DNA of 5,226 nt, taken from the NCBI GenBank assembly GCA_017560605.1, contig JAFZEQ010000046.1, forward strand, positions 1-5,226, written 5' to 3'. Source of the stretch: Paludibacteraceae bacterium. GTDB taxonomy: Bacteria > Bacteroidota > Bacteroidia > Bacteroidales > Paludibacteraceae. Numbering within the stretch: position 1 is the stretch's first letter; each line of letters starts with the position of its first letter. Shown in pieces: positions 1 through 4,727 of this stretch. The notes below the pieces were generated by a model, which ran no database searches, was not told the DNA's origin, and worked only from the letters and a program-made list of their open reading frames with translations. The position numbers were made by a program, and so were the translations under genes.

Positions 1-125
1 GGATAACCCTTGCCATTAACCTCGTTCGATAGACCGAGCGTCTTAGTAGGACATGATGCTACACATACACCACAACCCTTGCAATGCTCTGTATCGACGA
101 CAACTGTTCCTTTGATTTTTGCCAT
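1..125 (-). CDS. 4Fe-4S ferredoxin-type protein, probable 2-oxoacid:ferredoxin oxidoreductase ferredoxin subunit (5' part only)
   Basis: The gene reads leftward from an ATG at 125-123 and runs off the window after 41 codons, so only the N-terminus is seen. The translation starts MAKIKGTVVVDTEHCKGCG and has a classical cluster-binding motif with cysteines at residues 15, 18, 21 and 25 (CxxCxxCxxxCP), which ligates one [4Fe-4S] cluster. The start MAKIKG followed by VVDTE, the cysteine motif and then EVNGKGY resembles the small ferredoxin (delta) subunit of Bacteroidales 2-oxoglutarate or branched-chain 2-oxoacid:ferredoxin oxidoreductases (Kor/Vor). These cytoplasmic enzymes oxidise 2-oxoacids to acyl-CoA while reducing ferredoxin. 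Seen: start, motif and open frame. Inferred: subunit identity, since the second cluster motif and the catalytic subunit genes would lie outside the window. A stand-alone ferredoxin is the main alternative. A TACATTTG -7 box lies about 62 bp upstream. Confidence 0.82.
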   Translation of the reverse strand, partial: MAKIKGTVVVDTEHCKGCGVCVASCPTKTLGLSNEVNGKGY

Positions 126-186
126 ACGACAGTAGTTTTATAGATTGTTAAATGTTTGGTTTACTCAAAATACGGAATTAACCAAA

Positions 187-194
187 CAAATGTA
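187..194 (-). promoter_or_regulatory. -7 promoter box for the ferredoxin-type gene
   Basis: Read on the minus strand this is TACATTTG, an exact match to the Bacteroidota -7 consensus TAnnTTTG. Transcription would begin near 180 and give a leader of about 55 nt before the ATG at 125. A TTTG lies upstream at 210-207, but with a 12-base gap instead of the usual 19-21, so the -33 element is weak or absent. The surrounding DNA (about 126-324) is AT-rich and shows no gene. Confidence 0.5.
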
Positions 195-324
195 CACATA
201 ATTTTGCAAACTACCTACACTTTTACGAAATATTTTTTCTTAAAATTAACTCCTGATGCGTTAAATCGCTGTATTGTGCTGTGCTACTGCTTGTAACCCT
301 ATGTTAGCCATAACCTAAGTATAT

Positions 325-356
325 AAAAAAAGTCTGCGACTGTAAATCGCAGACTT
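325..356 (-). terminator. intrinsic terminator, distal duplicated copy
   Basis: On the minus strand AGTCTGCGA (355-347) and TCGCAGACT (339-331) form a perfect 9-bp stem with a 7-base loop, followed at once by a run of T residues (331-325). It is a near copy of the tmRNA terminator at 605-633. All nine pairs here are Watson-Crick, whereas the tmRNA copy has one G-U pair. It would end any transcript passing leftward through the structured block at 362-456, and it stops such transcription before the ferredoxin-type gene region. Confidence 0.8.
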
Positions 357-381
357 AAAGTGGAGGTGGCGGGGGTCGAAC
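343..381 (-). repeat. direct repeat, distal copy of the tmRNA 3' end (candidate attachment site)
   Basis: These 39 bases are identical to 621-659. On the minus strand the repeat starts in the T-loop (GTTCGAC), continues through the acceptor 3' strand CACCTCCA and runs into the terminator stem. Similarity continues with one indel and one substitution to the end of the terminator A-tract near 325. To the right of 381 the two copies diverge abruptly: this copy lacks the rest of the tmRNA T-arm. This is the pattern expected of the displaced half of an integrase target in an ssrA 3' end. Confidence 0.85.
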
Positions 382-456
382 GATAGAATATCGTCGCCGA
401 ACTTTTCTGCGTGCATGACGCGCAGAAATTCGGCAACCCCGAATAAAACCACCACC
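362..456 (-). other. structured block using the duplicated tmRNA 3' end; candidate small RNA
   Basis: On the minus strand the block can fold into a closed multibranch structure. An outer stem pairs CCACC at 449-453 with GGTGG at 365-369. A second stem pairs 437-441 with 370-374. Inside are a long hairpin (396-401 with 429-434, then 404-411 with 421-428; 14 bp with a 2-nt bulge) and a small hairpin, ACGATA-GAA-TATCGT, at 380-394. The 3' strand is the copied tmRNA acceptor end, and the block is followed directly by the terminator at 325-356, as a short RNA gene would be. The acceptor bases could also pair in a tRNA-like 7-bp register with GGTGGTG (one mismatch). The normal T-stem partner is missing, so it is not a tRNA or tmRNA. 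A near-consensus -7 box TTACTTTG lies at 483-476 without a clear -33. No known RNA family was recognised. Confidence 0.4.
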
Positions 457-478
457 ACCGGAACGATTTTATAAGCAA

Positions 479-585
479 AGTAAAGGCGAGACTTTAGTCT
501 GGAGCGTTTAGTTTTGATGTAGAGAACATGTTTGCGTAAAGCAAAACTAAATGCTCCATAAACAACTTAGTTGTTCGCCTTTACT
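479..585. other. cloverleaf-like inverted-repeat block of 107 bp
   Basis: A perfect 11-bp inverted repeat, AGTAAAGGCGA (479-489) and TCGCCTTTACT (575-585), closes the block. Inside lie three further hairpins in succession: GAC-TTTA-GTC (490-499); a 15-bp stem, GGAGCGTTTAGTTTT (501-515) with 543-557, containing one G-T juxtaposition and a 27-base loop; and ACAAC-TTA-GTTGT (562-574). Nearly the whole block is paired, as in a four-way junction. It lies just beyond the tmRNA terminator and contains no credible gene. The hairpins form on either strand, so orientation is unclear. It lacks D-loop, anticodon-loop and T-loop features, so it is not a tRNA. It could be a structured RNA, a MITE-like element with terminal inverted repeats, or a recombination or replication site active as folded single-stranded DNA. 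Confidence 0.45.
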
Positions 586-604
586 CATTAAAGTACAAGA
601 CAAC

Positions 605-633
605 AAAAAAGCCTGCGACATAAATCGCAGACT
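605..633 (-). terminator. tmRNA intrinsic terminator
   Basis: On the minus strand AGTCTGCGA (633-625) pairs with TCGCAGGCT (618-610), with one U-G pair and a 6-base loop, followed by six T residues (610-605). It starts 6 bases after the tmRNA discriminator base at 639 and would end the ssrA transcript. Confidence 0.88.
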
Positions 634-659
634 TAAAGTGGAGGTGGCGGGGGTCGAAC
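621..659 (-). repeat. direct repeat, tmRNA-proximal copy (candidate attachment site)
   Basis: This is the copy inside the functional ssrA gene. It covers the end of the T-loop, the 3' acceptor strand and the first part of the terminator, and is identical over 39 bases to 343-381. Under an integration model this copy would have been brought in by the element to restore the tmRNA 3' end. Confidence 0.85.
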
Positions 660-1039
660 CCGCGTCCAAACAAGGAACCCCAGAGCTTTCTACATGTTTA
701 GCTGACCGTTTAATCCTTCTACTTGAGCCAGGCAGGCAGCAGCCAAACCCAAGTCCCAGCCTCTAAATCTCGCATGATAACCGAGGCACATATCACGCTA
801 TCTCTAAATTGATGATACCCCATAATGATTAGCCGTTAAAGAGCGGAACGGCCTCTCGGGATACTCGTCATGCGACCTCCTTGGGTCACGCGATTAAGCT
901 AATTATCCCAGATAATTAAGCAGCGAGTGCATAGTTGTTATTGCCATTTATAGCTTGAGCGTTCAGTTTAACGAGACCCCACACAAGGCTCGACATGCTT
1001 ACAATCGAATTCTACCTGCTGTCAAAACCGGTCACCCCC
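639..1039 (-). ncRNA. ssrA: transfer-messenger RNA (tmRNA)
   Basis: tmRNA rescues ribosomes stalled on broken mRNA. Charged with alanine and bound by SmpB, it enters the A site, then its internal frame is translated so that the nascent protein receives a degradation tag. The 5' strand GGGGGTG (1039-1033) pairs with the 3' strand CACCTCC (646-640), giving a 7-bp acceptor stem with one G-U pair, and A639 is the discriminator. The T-arm (CGGGTTCGACCCCCG) lies directly before the 3' acceptor strand. The tag frame GNNNYALAA ends with TAA at 918-916, and that stop codon begins a hairpin, TAATTATC-TGG-GATAATTA (918-900). The mature length is 401 nt before CCA addition. CCA is not encoded (CTT follows), so it must be added by the nucleotidyltransferase. 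The one-piece form and length are normal for Bacteroidota. The 3' end is duplicated downstream at 343-381. Confidence 0.96.
916..945 (-). other. tmRNA tag-peptide reading frame (GNNNYALAA)
   Basis: Codons from GGC (945-943) to TAA (918-916) read G-N-N-N-Y-A-L-A-A-stop. The C-terminal YALAA is the degradation signal recognised by ClpXP-type proteases and is shared with E. coli (ANDENYALAA). Glycine as the resume residue is usual for Bacteroidota tags. The exact resume codon is inferred from family alignment memory, since the frame is open further upstream. Confidence 0.85.
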
Positions 1040-1158
1040 GTTTGAAGATGGCGCAGATATCCTTTGTTGGCTTCTCCGAGTCTCTTTTTGGCATATTATT
1101 GTTTTGACTTCTTGACAATAGCTCGCTATTGCCTGCGAAGCCAAAAGCACAATCTGCT

Positions 1159-1188
1159 CAAAAATAGCCTTCATATAATCTCAACAAA
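1159..1188 (-). promoter_or_regulatory. candidate ssrA promoter
   Basis: On the minus strand TTTG (1188-1185), an 18-base spacer and TATTTTTG (1166-1159) resemble the Bacteroidota -33/-7 promoter, with a spacer one base shorter than usual. Transcription would start near 1152, giving a precursor with about 113 nt ahead of the mature tmRNA 5' end at 1039, to be removed by RNase P. That is a long leader, so a closer, poorer promoter near 1052-1059 (TATCTGCG) cannot be excluded. Confidence 0.35.
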
Positions 1189-1318
1189 GGACATCCGCGA
1201 CATCTTCTTTATTGAGAGTGCTAATAAAACTTTAAGCCGAAACAAAGAACTACACAGCGATAAACTATCGAAGAGGCATCTGTGGCAATTCAAATGCGAC
1301 TGCAAAAATAGTGAAAAT

Positions 1319-1349
1319 TTTGCTAACACAAAAATATTTTCTACATTTG
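1319..1349 (+). promoter_or_regulatory. ftsE promoter (-33/-7)
   Basis: TTTG (1319-1322), a 19-base spacer and TACATTTG (1342-1349) match the Bacteroidota consensus exactly. Transcription should begin near 1355, leaving a leader of about 30 nt before the ATG at 1385. No Shine-Dalgarno sequence precedes that ATG, as is usual in this phylum. Confidence 0.78.
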
Positions 1350-1384
1350 CTAAATATTAATGAAATAGTCAATACTCAGGTCAG

Positions 1385-2107
1385 ATGGATATCAGCAGAG
1401 TTATAGATCTTAAGAATGTATCGGTATATTTGGGCGATGGTCGCCGTGGTGATGACAATGAGAATGATCTCATTTTGTCGGGAATAAACCTTGAGGTAAA
1501 CGAGGGAGAACTTGTATATCTGATAGGCCGCGTGGGCTCTGGTAAGAGTACCTTGCTTAAGACTCTATATGCTGAGGTGGATCTGGCTGCAGGCGAGGGA
1601 TGGGTTGTTGGTTATAATCTCCACGATCTAAAACGTCGTCATATTCCATATTTGCGACGCGCCATGGGTATTGTTTTTCAGGATTTTCAGCTATTAACAG
1701 ATCGCAATGTCTTCTATAACTTATACGATGTGATGCGTGCCACTGGCTGGGATAGCGAGGAGGATATAAGATGTCGTATTGCGGAGGTGTTGCAGCTTGT
1801 GGGTTTGGAGTCTAAAAGCTACAAGATGCCATTCGAGCTGTCTGGTGGTGAACAGCAGCGTCTTGCTATAGCTAGAGCCTTGGTTAATCGTCCTCGATTG
1901 ATCCTTGCTGATGAGCCAATAGGTAACCTCGATCCTAAAACAGCTGAAGATATAATGGAGATATTTCATCGAATCACAAAAACAGGGTGTGCTGTTGTGA
2001 TGTCAACGCATAATATATCATTGATTGAGCAGTTTCCATCGCGCACAATATTGTTCGCTAAAGGTAGTATTGCAGAGGTTGATCTTCAGTCGGTAATTGC
2101 AGAGTAA
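1385..2107 (+). CDS. ftsE: cell division ATP-binding protein FtsE
   Basis: FtsE is the cytoplasmic ATPase of the FtsEX complex, an ABC-transporter-like machine at the divisome. FtsEX controls cell-wall hydrolases by transmitting ATP hydrolysis through the membrane protein FtsX. The 240-residue product has all ABC ATPase motifs in order: Walker [10 protein letters not shown] (48-56), Q-loop Q99 in VFQDFQ, signature LSGGEQQR (152-159), Walker B LILADEP with D176 and E177, D-loop NLD (181-183) and switch histidine H209. The stretch around [21 protein letters not shown] (split here: RRHIPYLRR at 84-92, IVFQDFQLL at 96-104) is characteristic of FtsE rather than of lipoprotein or antibiotic exporters. 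All catalytic residues are present. ftsX is not adjacent, so a partner must be encoded elsewhere. The gene stands alone between a consensus promoter and a downstream hairpin. LolD-like ATPases are the main alternative. Confidence 0.9.
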   Translation: MDISRVIDLKNVSVYLGDGRRGDDNENDLILSGINLEVNEGELVYLIGRVGSGKSTLLKTLYAEVDLAAGEGWVVGYNLHDLKRRHIPYLRRAMGIVFQDFQLLTDRNVFYNLYDVMRATGWDSEEDIRCRIAEVLQLVGLESKSYKMPFELSGGEQQRLAIARALVNRPRLILADEPIGNLDPKTAEDIMEIFHRITKTGCAVVMSTHNISLIEQFPSRTILFAKGSIAEVDLQSVIAE

Positions 2108-2128
2108 TACCTATATAATATATACTAT

Positions 2129-2159
2129 AGCACAACCACTCTTTTGATATGGTTGTGCT
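2129..2159. terminator. hairpin between convergent ftsE and nitroreductase genes, probable terminator
   Basis: AGCACAACCA (2129-2138) and TGGTTGTGCT (2150-2159) form a perfect 10-bp stem with an 11-base loop. It lies 21 bases after the ftsE stop and 15 bases beyond the end of the convergent nitroreductase gene, where a bidirectional terminator is expected. Neither side has an immediate T-tract; the sequence to the left is AT-rich and a TTTTTT lies about 17 bases to the right. Termination may therefore be modest, or the stem may act mainly as a 3'-end stabiliser. Confidence 0.6.
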
Positions 2160-2174
2160 GGTAAGTTATCCTCT

Positions 2175-2792
2175 CTATTTTTTGATATCCTCGTGTAGTA
2201 TCATGCGATAGCCTATGGGGAATGTTTGTGGGTGTGCTTCTGGCTTGTCTAGGGGTGTGCCAAACGGCATCTGAGCTATTAGGCGCCACCTGTTATTGAT
2301 GTTCCATTGTCTATTTACGGCATCGTCAATAAGTGGATTGTAGTGTTGTAGAGATGCTCCAAGTCCCATATCCTCTAATGCTGTCCATATTGCAAATTGT
2401 AACATTCCAGAGCTTTGCTCCGACCATCTGCCAACGTTCATTGCGTATGTTGGTATCTTCTCTTGTAGCTTGTCTAGACTCTCTTCATCTTCATAGAATA
2501 GAATGGTGCCTATGCCAGAGCGGAAGGCTTGGTTGATCTTTTGTTGTGTATTGAGGAATCTGTCTTGTGGTGTTAGGGGTTGTAGGGTCTGTTCTACTAT
2601 GTCCCATAAGCCGGTGTGATGGTGGTCCAGTAGTACCACAAGACGAGCTGATTGAACATTGAAAGGCGAAGGAACTACGGCTAATATGGTTCCTATGGTG
2701 TCAAGGAGTTCTGTTCTTGATATCGATGTGTTGTTGCTTAGGTGATAATTGCTGCGTCGATGGCTTATAGCCTCAATAAAAGAGCGTCTCAT
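2175..2792 (-). CDS. nitroreductase family protein (Frm2-like)
   Basis: This 205-residue protein belongs to the nitroreductase superfamily: cytoplasmic, usually dimeric FMN enzymes that reduce nitro compounds, quinones or other acceptors with NAD(P)H. Near the N-terminus, RRS (12-14) matches the FMN-phosphate-binding motif following the first helix. PSPFNVQSARLVVL (41-54) carries the N and Q positions that contact flavin. SGMLQFAIWTALEDMGLGA (128-146) and LQHYNPLID (148-156) form the central helix and the family's GLGASLQHYN segment. MPFGTP (175-180) is the usual late strand and turn. The GLGASLQHYNP form points to the Frm2/HBN1-like subgroup; the physiological substrate is unknown. Length is normal. 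It lies 56 bp downstream of the ProX-type gene in the same direction, probably cotranscribed. Its start codon lies inside one arm of a 10-bp inverted repeat, suggesting control of initiation. Confidence 0.87.
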   Translation of the reverse strand: MRRSFIEAISHRRSNYHLSNNTSISRTELLDTIGTILAVVPSPFNVQSARLVVLLDHHHTGLWDIVEQTLQPLTPQDRFLNTQQKINQAFRSGIGTILFYEDEESLDKLQEKIPTYAMNVGRWSEQSSGMLQFAIWTALEDMGLGASLQHYNPLIDDAVNRQWNINNRWRLIAQMPFGTPLDKPEAHPQTFPIGYRMILHEDIKK

Positions 2793-2828
2793 AAGTATCT
2801 GTTTTTAATTGATTTACCTATGAGACGC
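2784..2828 (-). promoter_or_regulatory. inverted repeat covering the nitroreductase start codon
   Basis: In the minus-strand transcript GCGTCTCATA (2828-2819) can pair perfectly with TATGAGACGC (2793-2784) across a 25-base loop. The ATG at 2792-2790 is within the second arm, so the folded RNA would hide the start codon. The stem is followed by TCTTTTATT, which gives it some likeness to a weak intrinsic terminator. A -7-like TATAATTG (2840-2833, one mismatch) just upstream would start transcription near the first arm, making this a 5'-terminal hairpin. The repeat is seen; the regulatory role is inferred. Confidence 0.5.
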
Positions 2829-2848
2829 GTGTCAATTATAATGCCATT

Positions 2849-3340
2849 TTAGTATAGCTTTATATACTCGTAAGTGTTCCCTACTAAATCTAGGTATCGC
2901 TCAAACTCCTCACGAGAGATAACCACAGTGAAGCGGTTGTCGTTCGGGTGGAAGCTTAGTGACGGCTGTTCGCGTAGGCTCTCATCAAGAAATAAGTGTA
3001 CGTGGTTCTCTGTGTCGTTGATAAGACCAAATGGAGATACAGAGCCTGGACACAGTCCTAGCCATTTATCCATGCGCTCTGGTGAGGCAAATGATAGCTT
3101 GCCTTGATGTAGAATATGTTCTAAATCGTGTATGGCCATTGACTGCTCAGAGTCAAAGACTACGAGGTAGTGACGATTGCCTTTATGATTGCGAAAGAAT
3201 AGATTCTTGCAATGCTTAGAACCATCTTTGTGCCAATATTGGCGTGCTATTTCAATTGTCGGAGCTTCTGGGTGTTCGTACCATGAAAACTCAATCTTGT
3301 GGCTCGTGAGCCACTCAAATACTTTGTTGCGTCTTTCCAT
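2849..3340 (-). CDS. proX: ProX/YbaK-family aminoacyl-tRNA deacylase (prolyl-tRNA editing)
   Basis: Members of this family hydrolyse Ala-tRNA(Pro) formed by mistaken charging by prolyl-tRNA synthetase, acting in trans in the cytoplasm. The 163-residue product spans a complete single-domain YbaK-like fold. Family hallmarks are the N-terminal EFSWYEHPEAPTIEIA (17-32), the KNLFFRN segment with the conserved active-site lysine at 45, LVVFD (59-63), and CPGSVSPFGLIND (97-109), whose GxxxPFGL turn shapes the substrate pocket. The size and the KNLFF block fit stand-alone ProX/PrdX proteins rather than an editing domain inserted in ProRS. It is the first gene of a probable two-gene unit with the nitroreductase gene, a pairing that does not suggest a shared pathway. 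A -7 box ends only 4 bases before the start, so the mRNA is probably leaderless or nearly so. The main alternative is a related YbaK/EbsC protein with different tRNA specificity. Confidence 0.88.
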   Translation of the reverse strand: MERRNKVFEWLTSHKIEFSWYEHPEAPTIEIARQYWHKDGSKHCKNLFFRNHKGNRHYLVVFDSEQSMAIHDLEHILHQGKLSFASPERMDKWLGLCPGSVSPFGLINDTENHVHLFLDESLREQPSLSFHPNDNRFTVVISREEFERYLDLVGNTYEYIKLY

Positions 3341-3344
3341 ACTA

Positions 3345-3352
3345 CAAAGATA
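3345..3352 (-). promoter_or_regulatory. -7 promoter box abutting the proX-type start codon
   Basis: On the minus strand this reads TATCTTTG, an exact TAnnTTTG match, followed by TAGT and then the ATG at 3340. Initiation a few bases after the box would fall on or beside the ATG, predicting a leaderless or very short-leader transcript. No good TTTG is found at the usual -33 distance. Confidence 0.5.
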
Positions 3353-3371
3353 GTAAAATTATCGAATGATT

Positions 3372-3403
3372 GTTGTTAAACTAAATATTATTGTCTATAT
3401 TTG
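3372..3403 (+). promoter_or_regulatory. galK promoter (-33/-7)
   Basis: GTTG (3372-3375), a 20-base spacer and TATATTTG (3396-3403) match the Bacteroidota consensus apart from one base in the -33 box. Transcription would start near 3410 with about 43 nt of leader. It lies in the 112-bp gap shared with the divergent proX-type gene, so the two promoters are nearly back to back. No clear operator palindrome was seen. Confidence 0.65.
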
Positions 3404-3452
3404 TGGATATTTGTTAATAGATGACTATTAAACGTAAAACATATAATAAGTT

Positions 3453-4592
3453 ATGGATTTGAGAGTTATTCGCGATAGCTTTGCTCAGAGATTTGGTGAG
3501 GCTGGTACGTTGTTTACATCGCCTGGACGTATTAATCTTATTGGTGAGCATACCGACTATAATGGCGGTTTTGTATTCCCTGGAGCGATTGATAAGGGTA
3601 TGGTCGCAGAAATTCGTCTGAACGGCACGGATAAAGTGCGTGCTTATGCCGTAGATTTAGATGACTATGCAGAGTTCGGCCTTAATGAGGAGGGTGCTCC
3701 ATCGGCTAGTTGGGCGCGTTATATCTTTGGAGTGTGTAGAGAGATTCAGAAGCGTGGTGGTAAGATCGCAGGATTTGATACTGCATTCTCTGGAAATGTA
3801 CCTCTTGGTGCTGGTATGAGTTCATCAGCAGCCCTTGAGTCAACCTTTGCGAATGCTCTTAATGATCTCTTTGATTTGGGTATCGATCGTTTTGAGTTGG
3901 CGCGTATAGGTCAATCAACAGAGCATAATTACTGCGGTGTGAAGTGTGGTATTATGGATCAGTTTGCATCTGTATTTGGTAAGGCTGGACATCTTATGCG
4001 TCTTGATTGTCGCTCTATGGAGTTTGAATACTTCCCATTCGATCCTGAGAAGCATGGATATAAGATGGTATTGCTTGATTCTGTTGTTAAGCATGAGCTT
4101 GTTGGCTCTCCTTATAATGATCGCCGTGCGTCGTGTGAGCGCGTTGCAGCAGAACTTGGTCAGGAGTTTTTGCGTGGCGCTACCATGGAGCAGCTTGAGG
4201 CAATTAAGGATAGAATTTCAGAGGAGGATTATATGCGTGCTCGTTATGTTATTGGTGAGGAGCAGCGCGTGTTGGATGTGTGCGAGGCGTTGAAACGTGA
4301 TGACTATGAAACTGTCGGTGCGCGTATGTATGAGACGCATTGGGGAATGTCGAAGGATTATGAGGTTTCGTGCGAAGAACTTGATTTCTTGGCTACGGTG
4401 GCTAAGGAGTGTGGTGTGACAGGATCTAGAATTATGGGTGGCGGCTTTGGTGGCTGTACTATCAACCTTGTTAAGGCGGAGTTGTATGATGAGTTTATTG
4501 CGGTAGCAAAGGCTAAGTTTGCCCAGAAGTATGGTCATGAACCTAAGGTTTACTCAGTTGTAATATCTGATGGTGCACGCCGTTTGATATAG
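3453..4592 (+). CDS. galK: galactokinase
   Basis: GalK phosphorylates alpha-D-galactose with ATP to galactose 1-phosphate, the second step of the Leloir pathway in the cytoplasm. The 379-residue product matches the usual length (E. coli about 382). It shows the galactokinase signature GRINLIGEHTDYNGGFVFP (25-43) with sugar-binding E32, H33 and D35. The catalytic pair is R26 and D169 in GIMDQF. GHMP motif 2 is VPLGAGMSSSAALE (116-129), which binds ATP phosphates, and motif 3 is GSRIMGGGFGGCTI (324-337). The GEHTDYN form distinguishes it from mevalonate or homoserine kinases. The ATG at 3453 puts the signature at its usual distance from the N-terminus. galT, galE, galM and a sugar transporter are not adjacent, and the gene has its own promoter and strong terminator, so it looks monocistronic. 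No operator for galactose control was recognised. Confidence 0.96.
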   Translation: MDLRVIRDSFAQRFGEAGTLFTSPGRINLIGEHTDYNGGFVFPGAIDKGMVAEIRLNGTDKVRAYAVDLDDYAEFGLNEEGAPSASWARYIFGVCREIQKRGGKIAGFDTAFSGNVPLGAGMSSSAALESTFANALNDLFDLGIDRFELARIGQSTEHNYCGVKCGIMDQFASVFGKAGHLMRLDCRSMEFEYFPFDPEKHGYKMVLLDSVVKHELVGSPYNDRRASCERVAAELGQEFLRGATMEQLEAIKDRISEEDYMRARYVIGEEQRVLDVCEALKRDDYETVGARMYETHWGMSKDYEVSCEELDFLATVAKECGVTGSRIMGGGFGGCTINLVKAELYDEFIAVAKAKFAQKYGHEPKVYSVVISDGARRLI

Positions 4593-4610
4593 TGTGCTAA
4601 CGGTATAGTT

Positions 4611-4655
4611 ATGTAGGGTCGCTCTATATTTGTATGGCGATCCTACATTTTTTTT
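4611..4655 (+). terminator. galK intrinsic terminator
   Basis: ATGTAGGGTCGC (4611-4622) pairs with GCGATCCTACAT (4637-4648) in a 12-bp stem with one G-U pair, and the T-tract runs from 4648 to 4655. It begins 18 bases after the galK stop codon. Confidence 0.9.
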
Positions 4656-4727
4656 GCCTGTTTTTACTGGGTAAATCTGTGGATGTGTGTATAAATGTTG
4701 GTTGAACTAAAAAAAGAGGTGTTTTAT

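Larger units (their letters stand above)
343..659. mobile_element. possible mini-element or island remnant at the ssrA 3' end
   Basis: Two direct copies of the last ~21 bases of tmRNA plus terminator DNA enclose about 240 bp of unrelated sequence. tmRNA genes are established targets of tyrosine-recombinase islands and prophages, which restore the gene's 3' end and leave the original end displaced downstream; the layout here fits. No integrase, recombinase or other credible protein-coding frame lies between the repeats. The insert consists largely of two structured blocks (about 362-456 and 479-585). It could be a deletion remnant, a non-autonomous element mobilised in trans, or a local tandem duplication followed by divergence. 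The repeats are seen; mobility is inferred. Confidence 0.42.
1040..1384. other. intergenic region between divergent ssrA and ftsE
   Basis: The 345 bp between the tmRNA 5' end and the ftsE start hold promoters for both directions and little else. A frame of 98 codons (1064-1360, plus) is open, but its translation has no recognisable motif, is rich in K, S and N as AT-rich noncoding DNA would be, and overlaps the ftsE promoter, so it is not called a gene. A perfect palindromic hairpin, CAATAG-CTCG-CTATTG, lies at 1116-1131 with no evident role. Confidence 0.6.

Noticed and set aside
479..585. tRNA gene suggested by the cloverleaf outline
   Set aside because: The outer stem is 11 bp, the side hairpins have 3-4 base loops, and there is no T-loop TTCRA, D-loop GG or 7-base anticodon loop.
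362..600. Self-cleaving ribozyme or CRISPR repeat
   Set aside because: No hammerhead core (CTGATGA with GAAA) or other ribozyme core was found on either strand, and the direct repeat occurs only twice with unequal, structured surroundings.
551..766. Open frame of 71 codons on the plus strand
   Set aside because: It runs antisense through the tmRNA terminator and 3' end; its translation is explained by structural RNA sequence and has no protein motif.
1064..1360. Open frame of 98 codons on the plus strand between ssrA and ftsE
   Set aside because: It has no recognisable domain, its composition is that of AT-rich intergenic DNA, and it overlaps the consensus ftsE promoter.
1721..1969. Open frame antisense to ftsE
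   Set aside because: It is a shadow of the ftsE coding sequence, whose protein is fully recognisable.
2874..3219. Two plus-strand open frames (2874-3107 and 3031-3219) opposite the deacylase gene, plus 2333-2536 opposite the nitroreductase gene
   Set aside because: They lie antisense to genes with clear family motifs and show none of their own.
3946..4538. Open frames inside galK in another frame (3946-4293) and antisense (4218-4538)
   Set aside because: They are shadows of galK; no start context or motif supports them.
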